Of a stretch of 64,000 nucleotides of DNA, positions 17,405 through 25,008 are shown piece by piece; within the stretch, counting starts at the first letter, position 1, and each line of letters starts with the position of its first letter. This stretch comes from Geobacteraceae bacterium (GTDB lineage: Bacteria; Desulfobacterota; Desulfuromonadia; Geobacterales; Pseudopelobacteraceae): positions 1-64,000 of the forward strand of contig JANXYR010000047.1 in NCBI GenBank assembly GCA_025355965.1, given 5' to 3'. The notes below the pieces were generated by a model. The model was not told where the DNA came from. It worked only from the letters and a program-made list of their open reading frames with translations, and ran no database searches. The translations under genes were made by a program, and so were the position numbers.

Positions 17405-18885
17405 TTGTCACCCCTTTTTTTTGTAATAAAACCGACGGTGCGGTTCTCGCGGGTGAAGAAAGTAGCTGCTACCCGCATGATGTCGGTCGGTGTGACCTCG
17501 GCAATCTTGTTTCGATGTTCAGTCATATAACGCCAACTGCCGGTGGTTGCTTCATACTCGGTAAGGTTGCGAGCCAAGCCGCCATTAGTACCCATCCGGC
17601 GTGCCTCCTCATATTCTATTTTATTGAGTATCCGTTGCAGGTCACGCTCGGCGACTGGTGTAGTTTTTAGCAGATCCAGTTCCGCCTGAATGGCTTCTTC
17701 AACCTCTTTAACCGTGTGTGGCGCACGTGGATTGGCGCTGACCACGAACAGGTTCGGGTAGCGATTCCCCGGCGCATCAAATGCCCCGACATCAGAGGCA
17801 ATCTGCTTTTCAATCACCAGTTTCTTGTAAAAGCGGGAGGTACGACCGCTGCTCAAAACCATGTTGATTACGTCAAAAACATAGTCATCCTTGGTGTTGA
17901 TGGCAGGTTTATGAAATCCGATTATCACAGTTGGCTCAGCTTCAGCCACCAATTCAATGCGCCGCTCTCCCGACTGTTTTGGTTCAACAGCAGTGACCGG
18001 CGGGGGCTCTTTTCCGGGTTTAACCGCACCAAAATAGCGCTCAACCATGGCGATAGTCGCCTTTGTATCAATGTCCCCTACAACCGCTACTATCGCATTG
18101 TTGGGCGCATAGTAACTGTGGAAGAACTGTTCGGCCTTGCTACGGGTCAGATTTTCGATGTCGGACATCCAACCGATTGTTGGTTGACCGTAGGAGTGAG
18201 CCAGGAAGCTGGAGGCTACAAATGTTTCCCATAATTTACTCTCAGGGTCCGCATCATATGACCTGCGGCGTTCCTCCATCACTACCGACCGTTCGGTGTA
18301 AAATTCCCGCAAGACCGCATTTTGCAAACGGTCCGATTCAATGGCGGCCCATAGCTCCAGTTTGTTGGAAGGGAGGCTGATCAGATAGGTCGTGCCGTCT
18401 CGACTAGTAAAGGCATTGTAGCCGGTGCCGCCGTTCTTTGAATACAGCTCGAAAAATTCATCTTTTATGACATATTTTGACGCATCCGCTTCCAGAGACG
18501 CCAGCTGTTTTTCAAGGCCTGCAATCTTAACAGGGTCTGCTTTGTCACGTTTTTCCTTTTCTGCCATTAACGTGTGTGCGACATTTTCAATCTTATCAAG
18601 AATCGGCTTTTCGGCAGCGTAATCCTTTGTACCTAGCGTGGTTGTTCCCTTGAAAAGCATATGTTCCAGCAGGTGTGCAATTCCGCGCTCATCGCTGCGC
18701 TCGTCAACGCTCCCGACCCTGAAACGTATCCAGGCGGAAACTGTCGGTGAGGTATGTCGTTCCACCATCAATAGCTTCATGCCGTTTTTCATGGTGTGTT
18801 CGACTACTTTCTCTTCAAGCGTCGCCGCGTGTGTTTGAGTGGCGCATGCAGCTAACAGCGTAATTATGACTAAAATATGTTTCAT
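17401..18885 (-). CDS. M16 family zinc peptidase, catalytic subunit, probable lipoprotein
   Basis: A 494-residue peptidase with the inverted zinc motif HLLEH (GIAHLLEHMLFKGT) and the third ligand glutamate region ERSVVMEERRRSYDAD. The signal peptide contains LAAC at residues 11-14, a lipobox, so the mature enzyme is probably anchored to the envelope. A lysine-rich helical insert (LMAEKEKRDKADPVKIAGLE) separates the zinc motif from the third ligand. It would pair with the inactive subunit encoded directly after it. Both lie at the end of a minus-strand run with MlaD, MlaF, MlaE and Lon, only 14 bases after mlaD. Confidence 0.9.
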   Translation of the reverse strand: MKHILVIITLLAACATQTHAATLEEKVVEHTMKNGMKLLMVERHTSPTVSAWIRFRVGSVDERSDERGIAHLLEHMLFKGTTTLGTKDYAAEKPILDKIENVAHTLMAEKEKRDKADPVKIAGLEKQLASLEADASKYVIKDEFFELYSKNGGTGYNAFTSRDGTTYLISLPSNKLELWAAIESDRLQNAVLREFYTERSVVMEERRRSYDADPESKLWETFVASSFLAHSYGQPTIGWMSDIENLTRSKAEQFFHSYYAPNNAIVAVVGDIDTKATIAMVERYFGAVKPGKEPPPVTAVEPKQSGERRIELVAEAEPTVIIGFHKPAINTKDDYVFDVINMVLSSGRTSRFYKKLVIEKQIASDVGAFDAPGNRYPNLFVVSANPRAPHTVKEVEEAIQAELDLLKTTPVAERDLQRILNKIEYEEARRMGTNGGLARNLTEYEATTGSWRYMTEHRNKIAEVTPTDIMRVAATFFTRENRTVGFITKKRGDK

Positions 18886-18899
18886 ATCCCGTACTCCCT

Positions 18900-19982
18900 T
18901 TAGAACACTGAAAACTTAATATATTTCCGTGGATTGTTTTTGAAATCTTTTACCAGCGCATCCAGATCATCGACCATCTTGTCCATTTTGTTATATAGCA
19001 CCTTTTCATTCACCAACTTCCCTGCTGTCCCATCGCCACTCTTTAATTTTGCAGTAACATCTTCGATCGCTTTAACTGATGATTCGGCACTGGTAAGAAG
19101 AGAAATGCCCTTGTCATAAAATTCCCGATCATTAAGCAGAAGGCCTATCGTACCCTCTTTTGACATGATTTTTTTATTCAGATCGCGGACATCATCGGCT
19201 GCCTGAATGCTTTTGTCAGCCAAAGCCGTTAGCTTTGTGTAGAGCGCTTTGTCATAAATCAGCCTGTTAAGCGTTCCGTCAGATGCCTGGATGTCCTGCA
19301 GCGTGCGGTCGGCACGGTTAAGGATGCTGATCAGCTTGTTGTACGGCTCGGGATCGCGATTGAGTTTGCCAAGAGTTCCTTCGCCACGGTTGATGGTGAC
19401 CACCAGATCCTTCATTTCAACAGCCAGTCGCGCAACATTGCTGTAGAGGGTCTCGTCCTTGTTCAGCTTTCCCAGGGTTCCCTTCCCCTTGTCGATGTTG
19501 TCTATGATCCCATTAACCTTGTCAAAAGCGTCGCCGGCCTTCTGGATTACATCATCCAGCTTGGCTACCGATGTCCCCTGTAATAAAGCGGGAGGCTTGT
19601 CTGAATAACGCTTTGAAGGGAGTATGTCGACATATTTCTCACCCATCAGTCCGCGGGTTTTGATTGATATTTTCGAATCGGTACCGATCTTCTTCATCGC
19701 TTCGGTGTCGACTTCGATATCAATACTGACCTCATTACTGTTTTTAGGATCTGCAAATAGAATGTCGGTTACAAGACCAACATCCACCCCGGCCAGCCAT
19801 ACAGGAGCACCAACTTTAAGGCCGACGACGTCATTCATGACAATCCTCATGGCCCCTTTGTTGACAAACATCTTGGTTTTTTGTCCCATCAGCAGGACTC
19901 CGCCGGCAAAAATGAGCAGTGCCAGAAAGATGAAAACGCCCCCCCGTACCTGAGCCCATCCGATCTGATTACTTCGTTTCAT
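18900..19982 (-). CDS. MCE-domain lipid transport substrate-binding protein (MlaD-like)
   Basis: A 360-residue protein with one N-terminal membrane helix (GVFIFLALLIFAGGVLLM, about 14-31) followed by the MCE domain (about 35-125; VVGLKVGAPVWLAGVDVG). The rest is a long helical region with repeated GxGTxGKL/N units (for example KGTLGKLNKDETLY, EGTLGKLNRDPEPY), probably a needle or tail. ATG 19982 is used; an upstream frame start at 20012 adds 10 residues without better signals. With MlaF and MlaE it forms an ABC lipid transporter of the Mla/Ttg2 type moving phospholipids across the periplasm. Confidence 0.9.
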   Translation of the reverse strand: MKRSNQIGWAQVRGGVFIFLALLIFAGGVLLMGQKTKMFVNKGAMRIVMNDVVGLKVGAPVWLAGVDVGLVTDILFADPKNSNEVSIDIEVDTEAMKKIGTDSKISIKTRGLMGEKYVDILPSKRYSDKPPALLQGTSVAKLDDVIQKAGDAFDKVNGIIDNIDKGKGTLGKLNKDETLYSNVARLAVEMKDLVVTINRGEGTLGKLNRDPEPYNKLISILNRADRTLQDIQASDGTLNRLIYDKALYTKLTALADKSIQAADDVRDLNKKIMSKEGTIGLLLNDREFYDKGISLLTSAESSVKAIEDVTAKLKSGDGTAGKLVNEKVLYNKMDKMVDDLDALVKDFKNNPRKYIKFSVF

Positions 19983-20024
19983 GTCAATCCCACCTGTCCT
20001 GTTGTATTCCAATGTGGTTACAAA

Positions 20025-20777
20025 TTATATAAACAGTGATTTGTCAGTCGGTTCCAGAAACTCGCGTACCTCTGGAATGTTGCTGGCCTTCATCTCCTCT
20101 TCAGTCCCTTCGAACAGCATGCGCGCCTTATGAAGAAAAGTGAAGCGCTGTGAGGTCGCGAAGGCGGTAACCAGATCATGAGTAACCATTAGGGTTGTCT
20201 TCCCTTCTGCCTGCAGTCGCTGCATCAGGATACATATATTATAGACCCCGATTGGGTCAAGTCCGGTGGTCGGTTCGTCAAAGAAGATGTAATCAGGATC
20301 TGCCGCCAGGGCGCGGGCAATGGCCACCCTTTTTTTCATGCCGCCTGACAGCTCAGACGGGTACAGATTGATGGCCGCTTCTACACCGACAAAGCTGAGT
20401 TTTTCGGTCACAATCTTCGCTATTTCAGTTTGAGAAAGTCGTCCCTCTTCGAACAGGCGATAACCGACGTTTTCACCGACTGTCATCGAATCAAACAGCG
20501 CCCCGCCTTGAAAAACGATAGCGATCCGCTTGCGCTGCTGCATAAATTTTGATTCCGGCAACCCGGTTATCCGTAGATCGCCGATAGATACCGTGCCGGA
20601 ATCAGGATTGAGAAGGCCGAGCAGCAGCTTGAGAATAGTTGTCTTTCCGGCACCGCTGACACCTAAAATAGTGCGGTTTACGCCGCGCTCCAGACGGAAG
20701 TCGAAATCCTCAAGGATCTTGCGTCCGCCGATTGAATAACATAATTTGTCCATGCGGATGGAGTCGCTGGGGATCAT
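20025..20777 (-). CDS. mlaF: ABC transporter ATPase (MlaF-like)
   Basis: A 250-residue ATPase with Walker A GVSGAGKTT, signature LSGGMKKR, Walker B DYIFFDEPTTGLDP and the switch histidine in MVTHDL. The GGMKKR variant of the signature is typical of the MlaF/MkL group that serves MCE proteins. It would energise the MlaE permease for lipid transport. It lies between mlaE (51-base gap) and mlaD (42-base gap) on one transcript. Confidence 0.92.
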   Translation of the reverse strand: MIPSDSIRMDKLCYSIGGRKILEDFDFRLERGVNRTILGVSGAGKTTILKLLLGLLNPDSGTVSIGDLRITGLPESKFMQQRKRIAIVFQGGALFDSMTVGENVGYRLFEEGRLSQTEIAKIVTEKLSFVGVEAAINLYPSELSGGMKKRVAIARALAADPDYIFFDEPTTGLDPIGVYNICILMQRLQAEGKTTLMVTHDLVTAFATSQRFTFLHKARMLFEGTEEEMKASNIPEVREFLEPTDKSLFI

Positions 20778-20828
20778 TGGCAGCTCATCCCTCCCGCCGG
20801 TTCGGTTTTGAACAGCCAGTACGCCATA

Positions 20829-21602
20829 TTATCCTCTAAAAACCACGAAGATCTTCGCCATGAAAAAATCACAGATCAGGATCATAACCGAAGAAAGTAC
20901 TACTGCCTGCTTGGCTGCAGCCCCGACGCCCGCTGCGCCACCCTTTGTATTAAGCCCTACGTAACAAGCGGTTATCGCAATAATGGCACCAAACACCGCC
21001 GGTTTCAGCACCCCTTCGATCAGATCCTGAAACACCATAAACTGAGGCAGACCGCTGATGTACATGATCGGGTTGATGTTGTAGCCGGCCGACATGATAT
21101 AACCACCAAATATAGAAACTAAATCGGTCACAATCGTCAGTAGGGGCAGTGCCAGCAGCATGGCTTTAAGGCGCGGTACAACCAGGCGCTTGATAATGTC
21201 GGTGCCTTCCACCCTCATGGCGTCAACCTGTTCCGTCACTACCATGGTTCCCAACTCGGCAGTAATAGCCGACCCTACACGGCCAGCTACCATAAGTGCT
21301 GCCAGCACTGGCCCTAGTTCCTTGATCATTGTTACCGCCACCATACCGCCTACATAGCTGGTTGCAGCAAACGGCTTAAGCTGAATCAGCGACTGCAGTG
21401 CCATTACCATGCCTGAAAAAAGGCCTGTCAGGGTGCAGATGAACAGAGATGAGAACCCCAATTTATCAAACTGGATTGTGAATTCGCGATAATAGAATGG
21501 TCGCCGGAAGATCCGCACAAAAGTACGTCCTGCGAGGGTGAAATAATTCTGAAGCTCGTGAAAAAAAATCAGCAGGACTTTGTCTATGGAGGCAAAAGTC
21601 AT
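20829..21602 (-). CDS. mlaE: ABC transporter permease (MlaE-like)
   Basis: A 257-residue membrane protein with about five hydrophobic segments and the family-typical stretch ELGPVLAALMVAGRVGSAITAE (given here in two parts: ELGPVLAALMVAG and RVGSAITAELGTMVVTEQ). It forms the membrane part of the MCE lipid transporter with MlaF and MlaD. The gene starts 6 bases after lon ends. No clear ribosome site is seen before ATG 21602, so coupling to lon translation is possible. Confidence 0.92.
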   Translation of the reverse strand: MTFASIDKVLLIFFHELQNYFTLAGRTFVRIFRRPFYYREFTIQFDKLGFSSLFICTLTGLFSGMVMALQSLIQLKPFAATSYVGGMVAVTMIKELGPVLAALMVAGRVGSAITAELGTMVVTEQVDAMRVEGTDIIKRLVVPRLKAMLLALPLLTIVTDLVSIFGGYIMSAGYNINPIMYISGLPQFMVFQDLIEGVLKPAVFGAIIAITACYVGLNTKGGAAGVGAAAKQAVVLSSVMILICDFFMAKIFVVFRG

Positions 21603-21608
21603 ATACGG

Positions 21609-23924
21609 TTAGAGTGCCGCTGCCAATGCTTCAGACGCTTCAGTTACAAAGATGAACTGTAGTTCGGCACGAACGTTCTCCGGGATGTCTTCCAGGTCAT
21701 CACGGTTGCGCTCCGGCGCTACGACTGTGCTGACACCGGCACGGTGGGCAGCGAGTACCTTTTCCTTTAATCCGCCAATAGCCAGCACACGACCGGTCAG
21801 CGTGATTTCTCCTGTCATGGCGACGTTGCGGCGCGCCGGTTTTCCGGTCAGGAGTGAAACCAGTGCCGTGACCATGGTTACACCAGCTGAAGGGCCATCT
21901 TTTGGAATGGCGCCGGAAGGAACGTGAATGTGAATAGTGCGGTTTTTAAAGGCTTCCGGCTTGATGCCGAATTCTGCGGCATGCGCTTCAATGTAGGAGA
22001 GTGCTGCCCGAGCCGACTCCTTCATTACATCACCTAGTGAACCGGTCAGAATCAGCTCCGCTTTGCCCGGCATGGAGGTGACTTCGATGAAAAGGATGTC
22101 TCCCCCGGTCTCTGTCCAGGCCAGTCCGGTCACTACGCCGATACGGTCGTTTTCGGCCGCTACCTCGTTATGGAATCTTTTCGGTCCAAGCAGCTCTGCT
22201 ACGGCCTCAGCTGTAATGTCGCTTCGTGTGGCTTTTTTCTGAGTTATTTCCTTTGCTACCTTGCGGCAGATTGAAGCGACAGTGCGTTGCAGACCCCTCA
22301 CACCAGCCTCACGAGTGTAGTCGCTGATAACCTTCTGTAACGCCTCGTCATTGAAGGTAAGCCCACGGTCAGCAAGGCCGTTTTCCTCAAGCTCGCGCCG
22401 TACGATAAAGTTTTTGGCGATCTGCAACTTTTCCTGACTACTGTAGCCGGCCAGGCGAATGACCTCCATGCGATCCTTGAGAGGGCCGGGGATCGGGTCG
22501 AGCTGGTTGGCGGTGGTGATGAACATCACCTTTGACAGGTCGAAAGCAACATCAAGGTAGTGGTCGTTGAAGCTGAAGTTCTGCTCCGGATCAAGTACCT
22601 CAAGAAGCGCACTGGCCGGGTCTCCACGGAAGTCATTACCCAGCTTGTCTATCTCATCCAGCATAAAGATCGGGTTATTGGCACCGCAGCGGTAAAGCTC
22701 CTTGATGATGCGCCCAGGCAGGGCACCGATATAAGTGCGGCGGTGGCCGCGGATTTCAGCTTCATCACGGACGCCACCCAACGAGATGCGTACAAATTTA
22801 CGCCCCATTGAGCGGGCTATTGACTTGCCGAGGGAAGTCTTTCCGACCCCAGGAGGGCCGACAAAACAGAGCACCGGCCCTTTCATGTTCTCTTTGAGTG
22901 AACGTACCGCCAGAAACTCCAAGATACGCTCTTTGACCTTTTTTAGATTGTAATGGTCTTCGTTGAGTATTTCTTCGGCACGCACCATGTCGAGAGTGTC
23001 TGCCGTACTTGTGTTCCACGGCATACCTGCCAGATAATCAAGATAGGTCCTCGATACGTTGTATTCTGGCGAGGCCTGGTTTATGCGCTCCAGACGCTTC
23101 AGCTCCTTATCGGCGATCTTTTTGACATCTTCAGGAAGTCCGGCCTCTTCAATTTTTCGGCGCAGCTCGTTCATATCGGCCGAGCGTGGATCTTCATCAC
23201 CCAACTCTTCCTGAATGTGCTTCATCTGCTCGCGCAGAATATATTCCTTTTGATTCTTGCCAACCCGCTTGGTTACTTCACCGGCGACCTCGTTCTTGAC
23301 CTGCATCCGCTGTACTTCATTGGTCAGTTGTACGTAAACTTTTTTCAGGCGTTCCAACGGATCAGTAGTTTCCAGCAGTTCCTGTAGATCAACAGTTGGG
23401 AGGTTGACATATAGCGCCACCAGATCAGACAGACGAGCCGGATTATCGATATAGTCGATCATTTTCATGACATCGTCAGGAAGGGGTTTCCCGTGTGAAA
23501 GCGCTATTTTTAGCAGCGCATTAAGGCTCTGTACGAGCGCTTCTGACACAAGATTCTTTTCAACGAACTCCCTCACAATTTCACAATGAGCCAGGGTCAG
23601 CACCTCAGCAGGTTCGGTGTCCAGAATTCGCACACGGGTGACCCCTTCCAGCGAAATCTTATAACGCCCATCATCCAGTTTTTTAATCTGGTTAACCTTG
23701 CAAAGTGTGCCGATCTCACATCTGCCACCAGGAAACTCACTTTTTGGGTCATCAGGGCGTTCAAAAACAAGAACCACATATTTTTCGTAGTTATCGGCTT
23801 CTCGAAAAGTGGCGACATCTTTTTCGCTGATGTACAAAGGAAAAAGCATATAGGGGAAAACAACAGCCTCTTTTTGCGTATAAAGCGGCAATCTTGAAGG
23901 CATTTCAATAATAGTGTGTGGCAT
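21609..23924 (-). CDS. lon: ATP-dependent protease Lon
   Basis: A 771-residue LonA protease. The N-terminal substrate-binding domain covers about 10-200, a coiled coil about 200-310, and the AAA+ module has Walker A GPPGVGKTSLGKS and Walker B FMLDEIDK. The C-terminal Ser-Lys protease domain has the catalytic serine in PKDGPSAGVTMV and the lysine in GLKEKVLAAHRAG. It degrades damaged and regulatory proteins. ATG 23924 follows AAAGGAATT. The 145 bases upstream hold no heat-shock promoter that I can recognise. The mla genes follow immediately, which is an uncommon pairing. Confidence 0.97.
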   Translation of the reverse strand: MPHTIIEMPSRLPLYTQKEAVVFPYMLFPLYISEKDVATFREADNYEKYVVLVFERPDDPKSEFPGGRCEIGTLCKVNQIKKLDDGRYKISLEGVTRVRILDTEPAEVLTLAHCEIVREFVEKNLVSEALVQSLNALLKIALSHGKPLPDDVMKMIDYIDNPARLSDLVALYVNLPTVDLQELLETTDPLERLKKVYVQLTNEVQRMQVKNEVAGEVTKRVGKNQKEYILREQMKHIQEELGDEDPRSADMNELRRKIEEAGLPEDVKKIADKELKRLERINQASPEYNVSRTYLDYLAGMPWNTSTADTLDMVRAEEILNEDHYNLKKVKERILEFLAVRSLKENMKGPVLCFVGPPGVGKTSLGKSIARSMGRKFVRISLGGVRDEAEIRGHRRTYIGALPGRIIKELYRCGANNPIFMLDEIDKLGNDFRGDPASALLEVLDPEQNFSFNDHYLDVAFDLSKVMFITTANQLDPIPGPLKDRMEVIRLAGYSSQEKLQIAKNFIVRRELEENGLADRGLTFNDEALQKVISDYTREAGVRGLQRTVASICRKVAKEITQKKATRSDITAEAVAELLGPKRFHNEVAAENDRIGVVTGLAWTETGGDILFIEVTSMPGKAELILTGSLGDVMKESARAALSYIEAHAAEFGIKPEAFKNRTIHIHVPSGAIPKDGPSAGVTMVTALVSLLTGKPARRNVAMTGEITLTGRVLAIGGLKEKVLAAHRAGVSTVVAPERNRDDLEDIPENVRAELQFIFVTEASEALAAAL

Positions 23925-24069
23925 ATTCTGGAATTCCTTTTAGTAAAATAGGCACTGTTTTCTGCGCTTTATCCATGCTTGAGGTTTTGTTTGTGAAGAT
24001 GTAGAGCACTGCGGTGTCTCGTAATAACAGAACATAAACTGTAGCACACTTCAGGTCACAAGCAAAGCC

Positions 24070-24651
24070 TCAGACAGGCTTTCCAGCTCGAACTGCAACA
24101 TTTACAATCCGCACGCAGGCAGAAGAGCCTGCAAGTTTGCGATACAGCAAGGAGAGAAAGCGCACCGTCACCAAGCGATGTATTGCGGCTTGGGTGACGC
24201 GGTAGAGCCAGAAACGAATCAATGACGGAGAGCGGCTGCCGAGAATCAGGGGGCAGAACTCATTGAGCTGAAGCGACACTCGTACGACTCCGCTAAAATG
24301 CTCGACTCCAAAGCGGAGTTCGCCTCGATCGCACTGGCGAGGCTGCACAAGAATACCGCCACAGATACGCAACGTCGCGAAGTCGTTTTCATATACAGGT
24401 GGCAAAAAGCTGATCAAGCTGAGGTCAGCTCCAGCCAGGCGAAATTCAATGCCGCTCTCCAGAACCACAGGACGAATAAGAGTCAAAGTGAATCTTCTTA
24501 TATAGCACAGGTAGCGAAAGAGTAGCTCTTTTACAGAAAGCGACTCAGCTATCGTGACCGGTAGGTCAGTCGACTGAACCGAGAATACCGAAGCATCCTC
24601 CAACATTACCTGCTGACATGATATTTCCAAAAAAGGCGTATGTGATGACAT
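24070..24651 (-). CDS. Protein of unknown function, 193 residues
   Basis: I do not recognise a family. The frame is long for its surroundings and uses ordinary codons. The protein is rich in leucine, valine and arginine, has no signal peptide and no clear membrane helix, and looks like a mixed alpha/beta fold (ESGIEFRLAGADLSLISFLPP; RGELRFGVEHFSGVVRVSLQ). There are few lysines. No ribosome site is obvious before ATG 24651, so an internal start is possible. It lies alone between lon (same strand, 145-base gap) and the divergent leader-macAB region. Confidence 0.6.
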   Translation of the reverse strand: MSSHTPFLEISCQQVMLEDASVFSVQSTDLPVTIAESLSVKELLFRYLCYIRRFTLTLIRPVVLESGIEFRLAGADLSLISFLPPVYENDFATLRICGGILVQPRQCDRGELRFGVEHFSGVVRVSLQLNEFCPLILGSRSPSLIRFWLYRVTQAAIHRLVTVRFLSLLYRKLAGSSACVRIVNVAVRAGKPV

Positions 24652-24724
24652 ATGGGATATTTTGCCATCTGCATCAGATAATGCAATCTAAATCGAAAAC
24701 AATTTCATCGTATAAATTTCTCCC

Positions 24725-24772
24725 TTGACAAGTTCCTAAATAGTATTAAGATAAAAACAATCCTGTTAGGAA
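24725..24772 (+). promoter_or_regulatory. Strong promoter with flanking inverted repeat, before the leader ORF
   Basis: TTGACA (24725-24730) and TAAGAT (24747-24752) are separated by 16 bases, predicting a transcript start near 24759. An exact inverted repeat TTCCTAA (24734-24740) / TTAGGAA (24766-24772) brackets the -10 region with centres 32 bases apart (about three helical turns), a possible operator pair. TCCTGTTAGGA at 24761-24771 is itself a short inverted repeat. Confidence 0.6.
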
Positions 24773-24803
24773 TTAAATATTACGTCGAAAGGAGACCCTG
24801 CCA

Positions 24804-24866
24804 ATGTGGACTGCAAGATTTAAGATTCGTCCGGTTTCCCACTGCAAAGAGGGTTGCCCTAGTTAG
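24804..24866 (+). CDS. 20-codon leader ORF ahead of macAB-like operon
   Basis: ATG 24804 to TAG 24864 encodes 20 residues (MWTARFKIRPVSHCKEGCPS). AAAGGAG at 24788-24794 is an excellent ribosome site 9 bases upstream, and a strong promoter lies 80 bases before it. The stop codon touches the first base pairs of a perfect hairpin (24865-24890), which is followed by a strong terminator (24900-24934). The efflux adaptor gene starts at 25009. This layout resembles a translated attenuator leader; a free-standing micro-peptide gene with two cysteines and its own terminator is the alternative. Confidence 0.65.
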   Translation: MWTARFKIRPVSHCKEGCPS

Positions 24867-24890
24867 CCCGCAACCAATCGGATGCGGGCT
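24865..24890 (+). promoter_or_regulatory. Hairpin overlapping the leader stop codon
   Basis: AGCCCGCA (24865-24872) pairs perfectly with TGCGGGCT (24883-24890) around a 10-base loop. Its 5' arm begins inside the TAG stop, so a ribosome held at the end of the leader would open it. Its 3' arm (GGGCTT, 24886-24891) can instead pair with AAGCCT (24900-24905), the 5' foot of the terminator. Confidence 0.6.
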
Positions 24891-24899
24891 TCCAAAAAG

Positions 24900-24934
24900 A
24901 AGCCTCTCTGTCAGCTGACAGGGGGGCTTTTTTT
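24900..24934 (+). terminator. Strong intrinsic terminator between leader ORF and macA
   Basis: A 13-pair stem (24900-24912 with 24917-24929, two G-T pairs) has a 4-base AGCT loop and runs into seven T residues (24928-24934). It lies 75 bases before the MacA-like start, so it would cut transcripts from the 24725 promoter unless bypassed. Confidence 0.85.
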
Positions 24935-25008
24935 CTGTTGTGACGTCTGTTATCTGTTATGATGGCCGCCGCAAGTTTTTAAATATTACGACATATCGAG
25001 AGATTCGC

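Noticed and set aside
24940-25008. Longer start of the MacA-like adaptor
   Set aside because: It would begin just after the terminator and put polar residues before the membrane anchor; ATG 25009 gives a normal anchor.
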